From Cohnella sp. SGD-V74 (GTDB lineage Bacteria; Bacillota; Bacilli; Paenibacillales; Paenibacillaceae), in NCBI RefSeq assembly GCF_003001675.1, contig NZ_PVYW01000010.1, forward strand, positions 221,945 to 285,944: 64,000 bases of DNA. Reading direction: 5' to 3'. Both the position numbers and the translations under genes were made by a program. This document shows, one piece after another, positions 1 through 7,229 of this stretch. Within the stretch, counting starts at the first letter, position 1. Each line of letters begins with the position of its first letter. A model generated the notes under the pieces. The model searched no databases, was not told the DNA's origin, and worked only from the letters and a program-made list of their open reading frames with translations.

Positions 1-1
1 G

Positions 2-406
2 ATGGATATCGCGGAATCCTGGGCGATCCATCTCGGCGGCTTCGAGGGAGGGGCGGTCGTCGGCTCGGAGGGAGGAATCCGTCTGTCCGGAGCGGTGTCC
101 GGTACGGAGCCCAATCGTTTCTCGTTCCATACGGCGATCGCGGATCTGGATATGGACTGCTCGGTCGACTTGGAGCTGGCCCATCTGCGGCGGCGCCGTC
201 TGGCCGAATACCCGGATGCCTACGAATCGTCGCAGCACCACTGGATCGCGGCGCTTCGCGGGCAAGCGGCGCTGCTGCCGACCGCGGAGATCGCCTTGAA
301 CACGATGCTGATCAGCGAAGGCATCTACCTGTCGCACGAGAAGGGCAGGGAAGTGACGGCGGAGGAGACGATAGCCTGCTCCGTATCCCGTTCCGTCCGC
401 ATCTAA
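2..406 (+). CDS. Gfo/Idh/MocA family oxidoreductase, C-terminal part (5' partial)
   Basis: The frame is open from the window edge, so the ATG at 2 is probably internal and the NAD-binding Rossmann half lies upstream. The visible 134 residues resemble the C-terminal substrate-binding/dimerisation domain of sugar-type dehydrogenases of the Gfo/Idh/MocA family: a GGFEGG strand, a GSEGGIRL turn, and a final helix with NTMLISEGIYLSHEKGR, which in this family closes the domain. The substrate cannot be told from this fragment. The MFS permease begins 45 bp downstream on the same strand, so the two may be co-transcribed. Family assignment is by motif memory only. Confidence 0.65.
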   Translation: MDIAESWAIHLGGFEGGAVVGSEGGIRLSGAVSGTEPNRFSFHTAIADLDMDCSVDLELAHLRRRRLAEYPDAYESSQHHWIAALRGQAALLPTAEIALNTMLISEGIYLSHEKGREVTAEETIACSVSRSVRI

Positions 407-451
407 GGAAATTCAGATCAAGCGTTATGACCGGAAAGGAACGGAACGAGT

Positions 452-1657
452 ATGACGGAAAGCCCTGCTAGGCGATTTCATGTTTTGCGAGTATTCAATT
501 TCGTATTGTACGGCGCTCTGGCCGTATACGGCACTTTCTTCGCCCTCTACCTGAAGGATATCGGTGTCTCTCCGGTCGAGATCGGCGTTTTGCTGGCGGG
601 AGGCCCGATCGTCTCGCTCGTCGCCAACCCGCTGTGGGCGTATTGGGCGGATCGGATGCGCAACAATCGCATCGTGCTAATTCTTGCTCTGCTGGGTGCG
701 TTCGCCGCCATGCAGGGGGTATTTTTCCTAGGCAACGAGCCTCTGATCTATGGAGCAATCCTTCTGTACTTTGTTTTCCAAAGTCCGCTGTTCACTCAGA
801 GCAACAGCCTTATCCTGAACTCGATCGAGGGTACGCGGCACAAGTTCGGCGCATTCCGGATGTGGGGGTCTCTGGGCTGGGCGATTACGGCCGCGGCAGT
901 CGGACCCTTGATCGGTCATCTGGGCATCCATAGACTCTGGATCGTCTTCGACGCCGCGATGCTCGCAGCGATCGCTATCGCATTTCTGCTGCCGCGAGGC
1001 GACGAATCGCCAAGGCCAACTTCTGCGAACAAGGGATCTTACGCCCGAATTTTCGCGAATCGGCCGTTTCTGGCGATGCTCGTCATCGGAGTGCTCGTGT
1101 CCGTGCCCAATTCGATCAACGGGACGTTCGTCGGCTTGTACATCGACGAGTTGGGCGGCTCCGCGTCTATAATCGGATGGTCGATGTTCGCGACGGCTTT
1201 TCTTGAAGCTCCCGTGTTTCTGCTGCTGGACAAGTATATGAAAAGAAGCGTAAGGCCGATGGTCGGTTGGCTGGTCCTGGCCAGCCTGCTCTATACGATC
1301 CGCTGGGCGCTTATGGGCGCGGCGGATACGGCGGGACAGATCGTCGCCATTCAATTGCTGCACTGCGCGACGTTCGGCGTCTATTATTACGTCGGCACCC
1401 AGCTGACTTCCTTGCTCGTACCGGCCGAATACCGTTCGTCCGGGCAGGCGATTTACGGCCTCACATGGGGCGGAGTGTCGGGCATTTTGGCGGGAACCGT
1501 CGGGGGATGGATGTTCCAGGAGCTCGGTCCGCACAGCATGTACAAGATCAGCGCAGGAATTACGCTTGTCGGCACGGTCGCTTTTGGCGTTATGCTCAGG
1601 ATGGTTTCCCGAACGAGGTTCGAACGGCAGCAGGAAGGGAACAATGGGAAGGCATAA
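452..1657 (+). CDS. MFS transporter, LacY-like (MFS_1_like) permease
   Basis: A 401-residue integral membrane protein with about 12 hydrophobic segments. The loop between segments 2 and 3 reads NPLWAYWADRMRNN, the MFS signature position (G-x-x-x-D-R-x-x-R/K form), and residues 120-150 contain the NSLILNS...FRMWGSLGWA stretch typical of the nucleoside/oligosaccharide:H+ symporter-like branch of the superfamily. The size is normal for the family. It probably imports a small sugar or nucleoside by proton symport; the substrate is not identifiable. The ATG at 452 follows GAAAGGAACGGAA. The DUF3243 gene starts 26 bp after the stop, so a short operon is likely. Confidence 0.8.
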   Translation: MTESPARRFHVLRVFNFVLYGALAVYGTFFALYLKDIGVSPVEIGVLLAGGPIVSLVANPLWAYWADRMRNNRIVLILALLGAFAAMQGVFFLGNEPLIYGAILLYFVFQSPLFTQSNSLILNSIEGTRHKFGAFRMWGSLGWAITAAAVGPLIGHLGIHRLWIVFDAAMLAAIAIAFLLPRGDESPRPTSANKGSYARIFANRPFLAMLVIGVLVSVPNSINGTFVGLYIDELGGSASIIGWSMFATAFLEAPVFLLLDKYMKRSVRPMVGWLVLASLLYTIRWALMGAADTAGQIVAIQLLHCATFGVYYYVGTQLTSLLVPAEYRSSGQAIYGLTWGGVSGILAGTVGGWMFQELGPHSMYKISAGITLVGTVAFGVMLRMVSRTRFERQQEGNNGKA

Positions 1658-1683
1658 CCAAATCAGCGCAAGGAGGATTTCGG

Positions 1684-2034
1684 ATGTCCGAGCATAACCA
1701 TGTAGTCGACAAGGACGGCGATATCGAGCCGGGCAAGGTAGGGGCCGCCATTTCCAGAATCGAGCCTTCGGAGCGGGACCGCATCTTGAGAAATTTCGAG
1801 GAGTTCAAGGGCTATCTTCACAGAAGAGTCCGCATGGCCGAAAGCATTGGCATGAGCGAAGAGCAGATGGCGATCATCGCGCAGAAGGTCGCCGACTATC
1901 TGTCAAGCCATGAGGAGCCGCGCAATAACGAAGAGCTGCTGCTGCAGGAGTTGTGGAAAGCCGGTACGGAAGAGGAGCGGCATGCGCTTGCCCATATGCT
2001 GCTGAGATTGGCTCAGGGAGCTTGGGCGCATTAA
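1684..2034 (+). CDS. DUF3243 family protein
   Basis: A 116-residue soluble protein. The start at 1684 is chosen because AGGAGG lies at 1671-1676; longer open frame upstream overlaps the MFS gene and has no such site. The C-terminal 85 residues match the DUF3243 pattern: EEFKGYLHRRVRMAESIG, then QKVADYLSSHEEPRNNEE and LLQELWKAGTEEERHALAHM. Family members (B. subtilis YmfJ type) are small all-helical cytosolic proteins of unknown role. The N-terminal 30 residues (DKDGDIEPGKVGAAISRI) are an extension not obviously part of the domain. Confidence 0.75.
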   Translation: MSEHNHVVDKDGDIEPGKVGAAISRIEPSERDRILRNFEEFKGYLHRRVRMAESIGMSEEQMAIIAQKVADYLSSHEEPRNNEELLLQELWKAGTEEERHALAHMLLRLAQGAWAH

Positions 2035-2111
2035 AGCGATCGTCTAATCTCACAAGGCAACCGAAACCTATCTGCCGCACGTTACGTCTGAATAAAGAGG
2101 TGATCGTGCAG

Positions 2112-2948
2112 ATGAGGAGAAGGTACTGGATAGCGGCTTTGGCCGGCCTGCTGATCTTGGCGGGGTGCGGGGCTTCGAACCCCGAGGGAGGGCCGCGGCC
2201 GAGCACGCAGGAGGGTAAACCTCCATCCGGAGAGAGCAAGGTTGAGATTGCGCCCGTTAAATGGCAGGACACGGAGTTCGCGCAGGCGGTCGTCAGCCGT
2301 TCACAGCGATTCGGAAGCGTCTATCCGGCTCCTCTGGGCGTTTTCGCGGAGCAGGCGAAGCTTGAGGCGTTCGTCGAAGCGTTCCGGGACGGGGAGAAAT
2401 TGGAAGGCGTGCTGGATACGGTCAGACCGGAGTATGACGTGTCTTTCGTCGGCGAAGACGGCAAGGCGGCGGGATTTCATCTGTGGTTAGGCTATCAACC
2501 GGGCTCCAAAGGCTTGTACATGTACGTAGAGGACACGAGCACGGGATATCGGCTTACGGAAGAGAACACAGACAGGCTAAGGGAGCTGATTCGGTCGCTG
2601 GACTACACGCCGGATCAAGCCGTCAGCAACGGGGACATCGTGAACCTGCACGGCACGCTGACCAATTCGGATAAGTGGACGCATTTCGTCGAACAAGTCC
2701 GGGCGGGGAATCCGAGCGAGGCGCACATTACGTCTTACACGATCGAAGGCGATCCGATCTTCCAGGATCTGCTGTTCGACGGCCAGGTGATCCAACGGAC
2801 TTACGATAACTCCATGGACGGCTTCGGGGTGCCTCAAAGATCGATCAACTTCTGTAAAAGCCTGGATCAGGACGGAGCGCGCTATACATTGTCCAAGTGC
2901 GGCGACGAGGAAGCGAGGTTCGTGCTGGACATGCCATCCGGCGAATAA
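2112..2948 (+). CDS. Lipoprotein with C-terminal DUF4362-like domain
   Basis: A 278-residue predicted lipoprotein. The start at ATG 2112 gives a short basic N-terminus, a hydrophobic core and the lipobox LILAGC; GAGGTGAT sits about 9 bp upstream. A GTG six bases earlier (2106) is the alternative. After a Pro/Ser/Glu-rich linker there is a domain that might bind small ligands, and the last 100 residues (NGDIVNLHGTLTN, TIEGDPIFQDLLFDGQVI, NSMDGFG, CKSL, YTLSKCGD) follow the DUF4362 pattern of Bacillus/Paenibacillus lipoproteins. The function is unknown; it should be anchored on the outer face of the membrane. The gene ends inside the first arm of a terminator. Confidence 0.75.
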   Translation: MRRRYWIAALAGLLILAGCGASNPEGGPRPSTQEGKPPSGESKVEIAPVKWQDTEFAQAVVSRSQRFGSVYPAPLGVFAEQAKLEAFVEAFRDGEKLEGVLDTVRPEYDVSFVGEDGKAAGFHLWLGYQPGSKGLYMYVEDTSTGYRLTEENTDRLRELIRSLDYTPDQAVSNGDIVNLHGTLTNSDKWTHFVEQVRAGNPSEAHITSYTIEGDPIFQDLLFDGQVIQRTYDNSMDGFGVPQRSINFCKSLDQDGARYTLSKCGDEEARFVLDMPSGE

Positions 2949-2993
2949 CGGCTCGGGCCGCTTCCTCTCGCAGGGAAGCGGCCCGAGCCGTTA
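2946..2993. terminator. Strong bidirectional-looking terminator hairpin
   Basis: A perfect 20-bp inverted repeat (TAACGGCTCGGGCCGCTTCC and its complement) with an 8-nt loop. The left arm begins in the stop codon of the lipoprotein gene. The minus-strand small gene ends 8 bp beyond it, so it can serve both converging units. There is no long U tract on either side. Confidence 0.75.
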
Positions 2994-3000
2994 CGGGGTC

Positions 3001-3156
3001 TTACTGAGGGCGAATGCGGACGACGCCGATCTCGACGGCATTGATGGCGATGGAATTGCCGCCTTGATTGTTGGAAGCGCTGGCGGTTTGTCCGACGTTA
3101 ATGCGGGTTTTACCGTTGTTCCACTTTTTCACGTTTTTGGCGGTTTTACGAGGCAT
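3001..3156 (-). CDS. Small conserved-looking hypothetical protein (51 aa)
   Basis: A 51-residue minus-strand gene. It starts at ATG 3156 with GAGGAGGG 6-7 bp upstream. The product begins MPRKTAKNVKKWNNGKTR, so the N-terminus is strongly basic, then turns polar and Asn/Gly-rich (VGQTASASNNQGGNS) and ends in a hydrophobic beta-like strand. There is no signal peptide or membrane span. It is the last of three tandem small genes on this strand and precedes a strong terminator. I do not recognise the family; the composition would suit a spore-associated or nucleic-acid-binding small protein, but that is inference. Confidence 0.6.
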   Translation of the reverse strand: MPRKTAKNVKKWNNGKTRINVGQTASASNNQGGNSIAINAVEIGVVRIRPQ

Positions 3157-3181
3157 GGCGAATCCCTCCTCTCTTAATGTG

Positions 3182-3346
3182 CTATCTGCGGCGTTTGGAC
3201 TGCTTCGAAATTTGAATGTTCAAGGCGTTGCTGGCCAGCGCGTTGCCCTGAACGGAATGCGCGTCGGCTCGTTGATAAATTTGAATGACGATGTATTGGT
3301 TTTTGCCGATGCGGTAACGGTACGATTTTATTCGGGTATGGTTCAC
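3182..3346 (-). CDS. Small basic hypothetical protein (54 aa)
   Basis: A 54-residue gene starting at GTG 3346, with AAGGAGG about 6 bp upstream, which decides the start. The product reads VNHTRIKSYRYRIGKNQYIV, then IQIYQRADAHSVQGNALASN and ends ISKQSKRRR. It is basic and has an Asn/Ala-rich centre like its downstream neighbour at 3001 (QTASASNNQGG versus QGNALASNALN), so the two may be distant paralogues. The gap to the next gene is 25 bp, so they are probably co-transcribed. No family was recognised. Confidence 0.55.
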   Translation of the reverse strand: MNHTRIKSYRYRIGKNQYIVIQIYQRADAHSVQGNALASNALNIQISKQSKRRR

Positions 3347-3431
3347 GTTCAGCCTCCTTGCCCTGCGCGGATACGGTATCGTATGCGGATCCCGGTCAAG
3401 CCGTCGCGGCATTTGGAACGGAATATAGCCA

Positions 3432-3469
3432 AATAAGCCCATCGCTCGGATATGGAGCGAGGGCTTATT
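3432..3469 (-). terminator. Hairpin between two small genes
   Basis: AATAAGCCC-A-TCGCTC pairs with GAGCGA-G-GGCTTATT around a 7-nt loop. It lies just after the stop codon of the small gene at 3489-3632. The U tract is weak (TTTGGCTATATT on the minus strand), so it may be a terminator or a partial attenuator. Confidence 0.45.
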
Positions 3470-3488
3470 CGCGATATTGGAAAAGGCG

Positions 3489-3632
3489 TCACTTGTTCGT
3501 GCTATGCTGCTTGCCCGGCAAATGCTTGCTGCTGCTTTCTCCTGCGTTGCCTTGCGTTCGGCGTTTGCGGTTTCTGCGGTCCTTGTCTTGGGTATCGTGC
3601 ACTTTCTCGACGAATTCGTGCGTATTGTCCAT
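3489..3632 (-). CDS. Small hydrophilic hypothetical protein (47 aa)
   Basis: A 47-residue gene starting at ATG 3632 with AAGGAGG 13 bp upstream, a rather long spacing. The product begins MDNTHEFVEKVHDTQDKDRR, continues with a very basic NRKRRTQGN segment and ends HLPGKQHSTNK. It is entirely hydrophilic, without Cys or membrane segments, and is rich in Lys/Arg/Asn/Gln. In size and composition it resembles minor small acid-soluble spore proteins, but I could not match it to a named one. It heads the cluster of three small minus-strand genes. Confidence 0.5.
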   Translation of the reverse strand: MDNTHEFVEKVHDTQDKDRRNRKRRTQGNAGESSSKHLPGKQHSTNK

Positions 3633-3758
3633 GCGAAACGAGAAGCCTCCTTCGTATGCGGATCTCGTTTATACGATGCCCAGCGAATGCGGCGAGGATA
3701 CCGAATAAAGGGAGAGGCGCGGCCCCTCAACTCTGAGCGGATAGAAGCGTCTTTTGCA

Positions 3759-4403
3759 TTACTTGAACTCGATGGATCCGGCCAGTTCCGCTCCGTTCTC
3801 TCCCGCATGGTAAACCGACAGCGTCTCCTGTCCGTCGTCTACGACGAGGTAAGGGCAGCAATCGAACAGAATCAGTCCTCTCAGTTCTCCTTTGACCCGA
3901 ATCGATTCGTGGAAGCCTTTTTTCAGATCCGTAAAATCGTTGGCGGTGTAAGCGACGACCTCGTCGCCGATCCTCTCGGCGTAGTGATGTCCGGTTCTGC
4001 TCACGACTTTGTCGCGCGGAGCGGCATGGACCCGTCCGCTGAAGTAGGCGTCCACCGTATCGGTTTCTTTGCCTACGGCGAATTCAGGCCAGAGATCGCT
4101 GAACACCATGTAGCCGTTCTTGTCGTTCTTGATCAGGATCATCGGCACCTGCATCGGGCCGTACGGGAGGACGAACAAGTCCTGAAGTTCTCCGATGCGG
4201 TCCTTGCCTTTCGTCTGGTACAGCTGACCGCTCTTGTCGTAGACGTACACTTGCTTCTCGATCTGGACGGCAGCGAAGTCTCCCTCCGTCTGTACGGAGG
4301 CTTTCAGGGCGCTTGATGCCGGGGTGGCGGCATGGGCAAGCGCGGGGACCGACAGGGCGCACGCAAGCGCGGCGGCGGTCATGAAACGGACGGTTTTTTT
4401 CAT
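3759..4403 (-). CDS. Secreted protein of unknown function
   Basis: A 214-residue protein with a clear Sec signal peptide: MKKTVRFMTAAALACALSVP followed by ALAHA-ATP, giving cleavage near residue 26. The mature part has no Cys-rich lipobox and no membrane span. It contains many beta-like strands (VQIEKQVYVYDKSGQLYQT, VPMILIKNDKNGYMVFSDLW, ELRGLILFDCCPYLVVDD), suggesting a small beta-sandwich or propeller-like extracellular domain. I do not recognise the family. It stands alone, with an intergenic gap of about 135 bp before the DHODH-like gene on the same strand. Confidence 0.65.
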   Translation of the reverse strand: MKKTVRFMTAAALACALSVPALAHAATPASSALKASVQTEGDFAAVQIEKQVYVYDKSGQLYQTKGKDRIGELQDLFVLPYGPMQVPMILIKNDKNGYMVFSDLWPEFAVGKETDTVDAYFSGRVHAAPRDKVVSRTGHHYAERIGDEVVAYTANDFTDLKKGFHESIRVKGELRGLILFDCCPYLVVDDGQETLSVYHAGENGAELAGSIEFK

Positions 4404-4539
4404 GTTCTCAGTGTCTCCTTTAATTATCTTGATCCGGACAGCCTTGATCGCTGGCGATCCTGGCTTCGATCAGATCCTTCGAGGAGTATTATAGTCCGCT
4501 TGTTGTAATGGCGGTAAGTTACTGCCGTCACCGTTTTAG

Positions 4540-6510
4540 TCACGTTACGGTCATGCCGCGCTCGGCCGCTCCGTTCGGAAGACTAACGTTTCTCATTAAA
4601 TAGGGATACAGCAAAATGAGTCCCGCCACGTAAAGCACCGCCGCGAAGTAAGCGGGCAGCAGGTGGATGAAGTCCCGGTATCCGATGCTGAAGTGCACGC
4701 TTAGACCGGCGACGAACGCGGGAGATCCGCCGGCAAGCAGCGTCCACCAGAGCCAGCGTTGCCCTTGCTGAATTCCCCACAGGGCAAGAATGAGCAGCAT
4801 GACGGCGTCCGCGAACAAAGCTCCGCCGAAACCGGCCCGATCGTGGGCGATCAAGGGGATCAAGCGCGGGTTGGCCGCCTCGAGCTGTTCGGGGGTCACT
4901 CCCATGAAAGCCAGATCCTGGGGGACGAAGACGGTGGTAACGCCGACGCCCGCGATGACGAGACCGCCGACGCTAAGAGAGACGCCCAGGGCGACAAAGC
5001 AGAGCTGGCCCCATAGCCCGAGTCGCCACTCTCTGCTGTTGCGCAGGTTAACCGGTCCCCGCAACGGCCGGTCGGGATTGCGGCGCATGGCGAGAAGAAA
5101 CATCGGGAACAGGATAATCGCCGCCGCCGCGTGCAGGGGATCAAAGAAGTCGTATCCCAAGTACAGGAAGAAGCTTGGGAAGCCGACGGCTCCGGAGGTC
5201 AGCACCGCCGTTCGCGCCCAATGCTGGCCCTGTCTCATCCCGTATTTGCCCAAACGGTAATAGAGAATGCCGATGGAAATCATCGTTCCCGCGAGCGTGA
5301 TCCGGTCGTGGGACATGAAATGCAGCAGATGCTCGTTGATCCGGCTGACTTCATCGCGCGTCATCCCCAAGTAATCTTCGTCGTAAGGAAGCAGAACCGA
5401 CGATTCCGCGATCAGCCAAGCGACGATGCCTCCAATGATCATGCCCAGGCCGAGCAGGCACATCCATCCCCAATGCTTCCAGAAGGAAGGGGGCTCGGGA
5501 GCCGGCGTATCGGCTAGTCGCTCATGGATGACGGCTTCGTTGACTCGCTTCGGCAGTCCCGGGCCCGAGTGGACGAGTCCGCTGTTCAAGAGAAGCTGGT
5601 CGGCCCCGGCCCGAAGCGCCTCGATGGCGTCTTGCGGCTCGTGGATGCCTGCGGCTGAATGGATCAGCCAGCTTTCCGGGGGGAACAGCTCGCGAATCAG
5701 CTTGATTTTGTTCAGAGCGATTTGTTGGCTCTCCGTTCCGAAACTGACGGTATGATCGGATTTTCGCAGAGCGCCTCCGATGACGCATCCCCTCCATAGC
5801 TCGCGGTCCAATAAGGGCAAGAGCCGCTTGAGCTGCTCATCCGGGAAATCCAGAGGGATATAAATGAAAAATAAGGGCTTAGAGCCTTCTGGCCTTGCGC
5901 GAACGAAGGCCGAGAATCGCTCCGCTTGTGCAAGATTCTCCTCGAAGTCGCGTTCCGAGGACAACGCTTCCACATAAAAGCCGACGGCTTTCGTCAGGGA
6001 GAAGATGTCGACGAGAGTTCTTAGCTGCTCTGTCGCTTGCTCGGCAGACGAGCCCGGTTCCGGTGCTATCCGAACGAACCGGGGCAAGGCGTCTTTGGCG
6101 TCGTCCAGTATCCGGAGAGAACGGATCAGACCGGGATTCTCGTATTCGTGCGGGTAGACGATCGTTCCCGTTTTTCGTTCGTTCAGGATCGGGTCGCTGC
6201 TGTCGATCGGACGTACCGTCACCGGCCCGACTTCGATGAACCCGAAGCCGAATTGCGACAACGCCCGATGGGCAGTCCCGGACGGATCGACGCTTCCGGA
6301 CAGACCTAACGGCGTTTGGACAGGCAGCGTCGCGATTTGGTCTTGCAGCAAGGGGGAAGGTTCCATATGGCCCAGCGTCTTGATCAGGAATGTTCCGCCC
6401 GGAATGCGGCTGATGCGCCCCATCGCGCCCAACGTAAAAGCTCGGGCCGCTCTGGACGGCAGCCGGGACAGAACGGGCTTAAACAACGTTTGGTAAGACC
6501 AATCCGGCAC
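4540..6510 (-). CDS. Dihydroorotate dehydrogenase-like domain fused to a duplicated membrane domain
   Basis: The start is set at GTG 6510 because GGGAGTGG precedes it and the product then begins VPDWSYQTLFKPVLSRLP, the usual class 2 DHODH N-terminus; a frame 27 codons longer starts at 6591. Residues 1-340 follow the DHODH barrel (LGHMEPSP, TPLGLSGSVDPSG, FGFIEVGPVTVRP, HSAAGIHEPQDAIEALRAGA). The canonical GFDKN lysine loop is replaced by GSVDPSG and the SSPNT active-site segment is not evident, so orotate synthesis is doubtful. Residues from about 370 form two repeats, each with FLGMT/FMGVT, a HDR motif and several membrane spans. It is probably a membrane protein with an FMN- or ligand-binding fold; its real role is unknown. 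Confidence 0.7.
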   Translation of the reverse strand: MPDWSYQTLFKPVLSRLPSRAARAFTLGAMGRISRIPGGTFLIKTLGHMEPSPLLQDQIATLPVQTPLGLSGSVDPSGTAHRALSQFGFGFIEVGPVTVRPIDSSDPILNERKTGTIVYPHEYENPGLIRSLRILDDAKDALPRFVRIAPEPGSSAEQATEQLRTLVDIFSLTKAVGFYVEALSSERDFEENLAQAERFSAFVRARPEGSKPLFFIYIPLDFPDEQLKRLLPLLDRELWRGCVIGGALRKSDHTVSFGTESQQIALNKIKLIRELFPPESWLIHSAAGIHEPQDAIEALRAGADQLLLNSGLVHSGPGLPKRVNEAVIHERLADTPAPEPPSFWKHWGWMCLLGLGMIIGGIVAWLIAESSVLLPYDEDYLGMTRDEVSRINEHLLHFMSHDRITLAGTMISIGILYYRLGKYGMRQGQHWARTAVLTSGAVGFPSFFLYLGYDFFDPLHAAAAIILFPMFLLAMRRNPDRPLRGPVNLRNSREWRLGLWGQLCFVALGVSLSVGGLVIAGVGVTTVFVPQDLAFMGVTPEQLEAANPRLIPLIAHDRAGFGGALFADAVMLLILALWGIQQGQRWLWWTLLAGGSPAFVAGLSVHFSIGYRDFIHLLPAYFAAVLYVAGLILLYPYLMRNVSLPNGAAERGMTVT

Positions 6511-6632
6511 GCTATCCACTCCCAGTAACATGGTCAGCAAAAGTATACCATATCCGGCAGGATGAGGGGGGCGGCTAAAGCGGTGAAGCAAGGGCGGCCG
6601 CTGGAGGTGTGGGGGGGCGGGGGGCGGATTGC

Positions 6633-7127
6633 GATGTTCTAAGGAATCGATTAACGCGTGGAGAAAAGGACGCTGGAGAGGCGAGATGTTCTAAGGAATC
6701 GAGTAACGGGCGGCGAAAAGGGTGCTGGAGAGGCGAGATGTTCTAAGGAATCGATTAACGCGTGGAGAAAAGGGTGCTGAGGAGACGAGATGTTCTAAGG
6801 AATCGATTAACGGGTTGCGAAAAGGGTGCTGAGGAAGCGAGATGTTCTAAGGAATCGATTAACGGGTGGCGAAAAGGGTGCTGAGGAAGCGAGATGTCCT
6901 AAGGAATCGATTAACGGGTGGCGAAAATGGCGCTGGAGAGGCGAGATGTTCTAAGGAATCGATTAACGGGTGGCGAAAATGGCGCTGGAGAGGCGAGATG
7001 TTCTAAGGAATCGATTAACGGGTGGCGAAAATGGCGCTGGAGAGGCGAGATGTTCTAAGGAATCGATTAACGGGCGGCGAAAAGGGCGCTGAAGAGGCGA
7101 GATGTTCTAGGGAATCGATTAACGGGC
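6633..7127. repeat. 52-bp tandem repeat array, about 9.5 copies
   Basis: Units start with GATGTTCTAAGGAATCGATT at 6633, 6685, 6737, 6789, 6841, 6893, 6945, 6997, 7049 and 7101, exactly 52 bp apart each time; the last is truncated. The rest of the unit (TAACGGGTGGCGAAAAGGG, then GCTGAGGAAGCGA or GCTGGAGAGGCGA) varies slightly. 52 is not a multiple of 3 and no conserved frame runs through it, so it is not coding. It fills the divergent gap between the DHODH-like gene and the gene at 7230. The 20-bp start of the unit recurs in the array at 32739. Nothing else was seen in this 0.7-kb gap. Confidence 0.9.
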
Positions 7128-7229
7128 AGAAAGTCCCTCCTTCGGCGAGGTTGTCGTCCCAGAACGAACCTGATAAGATTCGAATAGGCTACACGAATCC
7201 ATTCGAGCGATAGGAGACAGACGTCCGAC

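Noticed and set aside
6633..7127. CRISPR array
   Set aside because: The whole 52-bp unit is conserved, without unique spacers, and no cas genes are near. The same argument applies to the arrays at 32739, 46593 and 63534.
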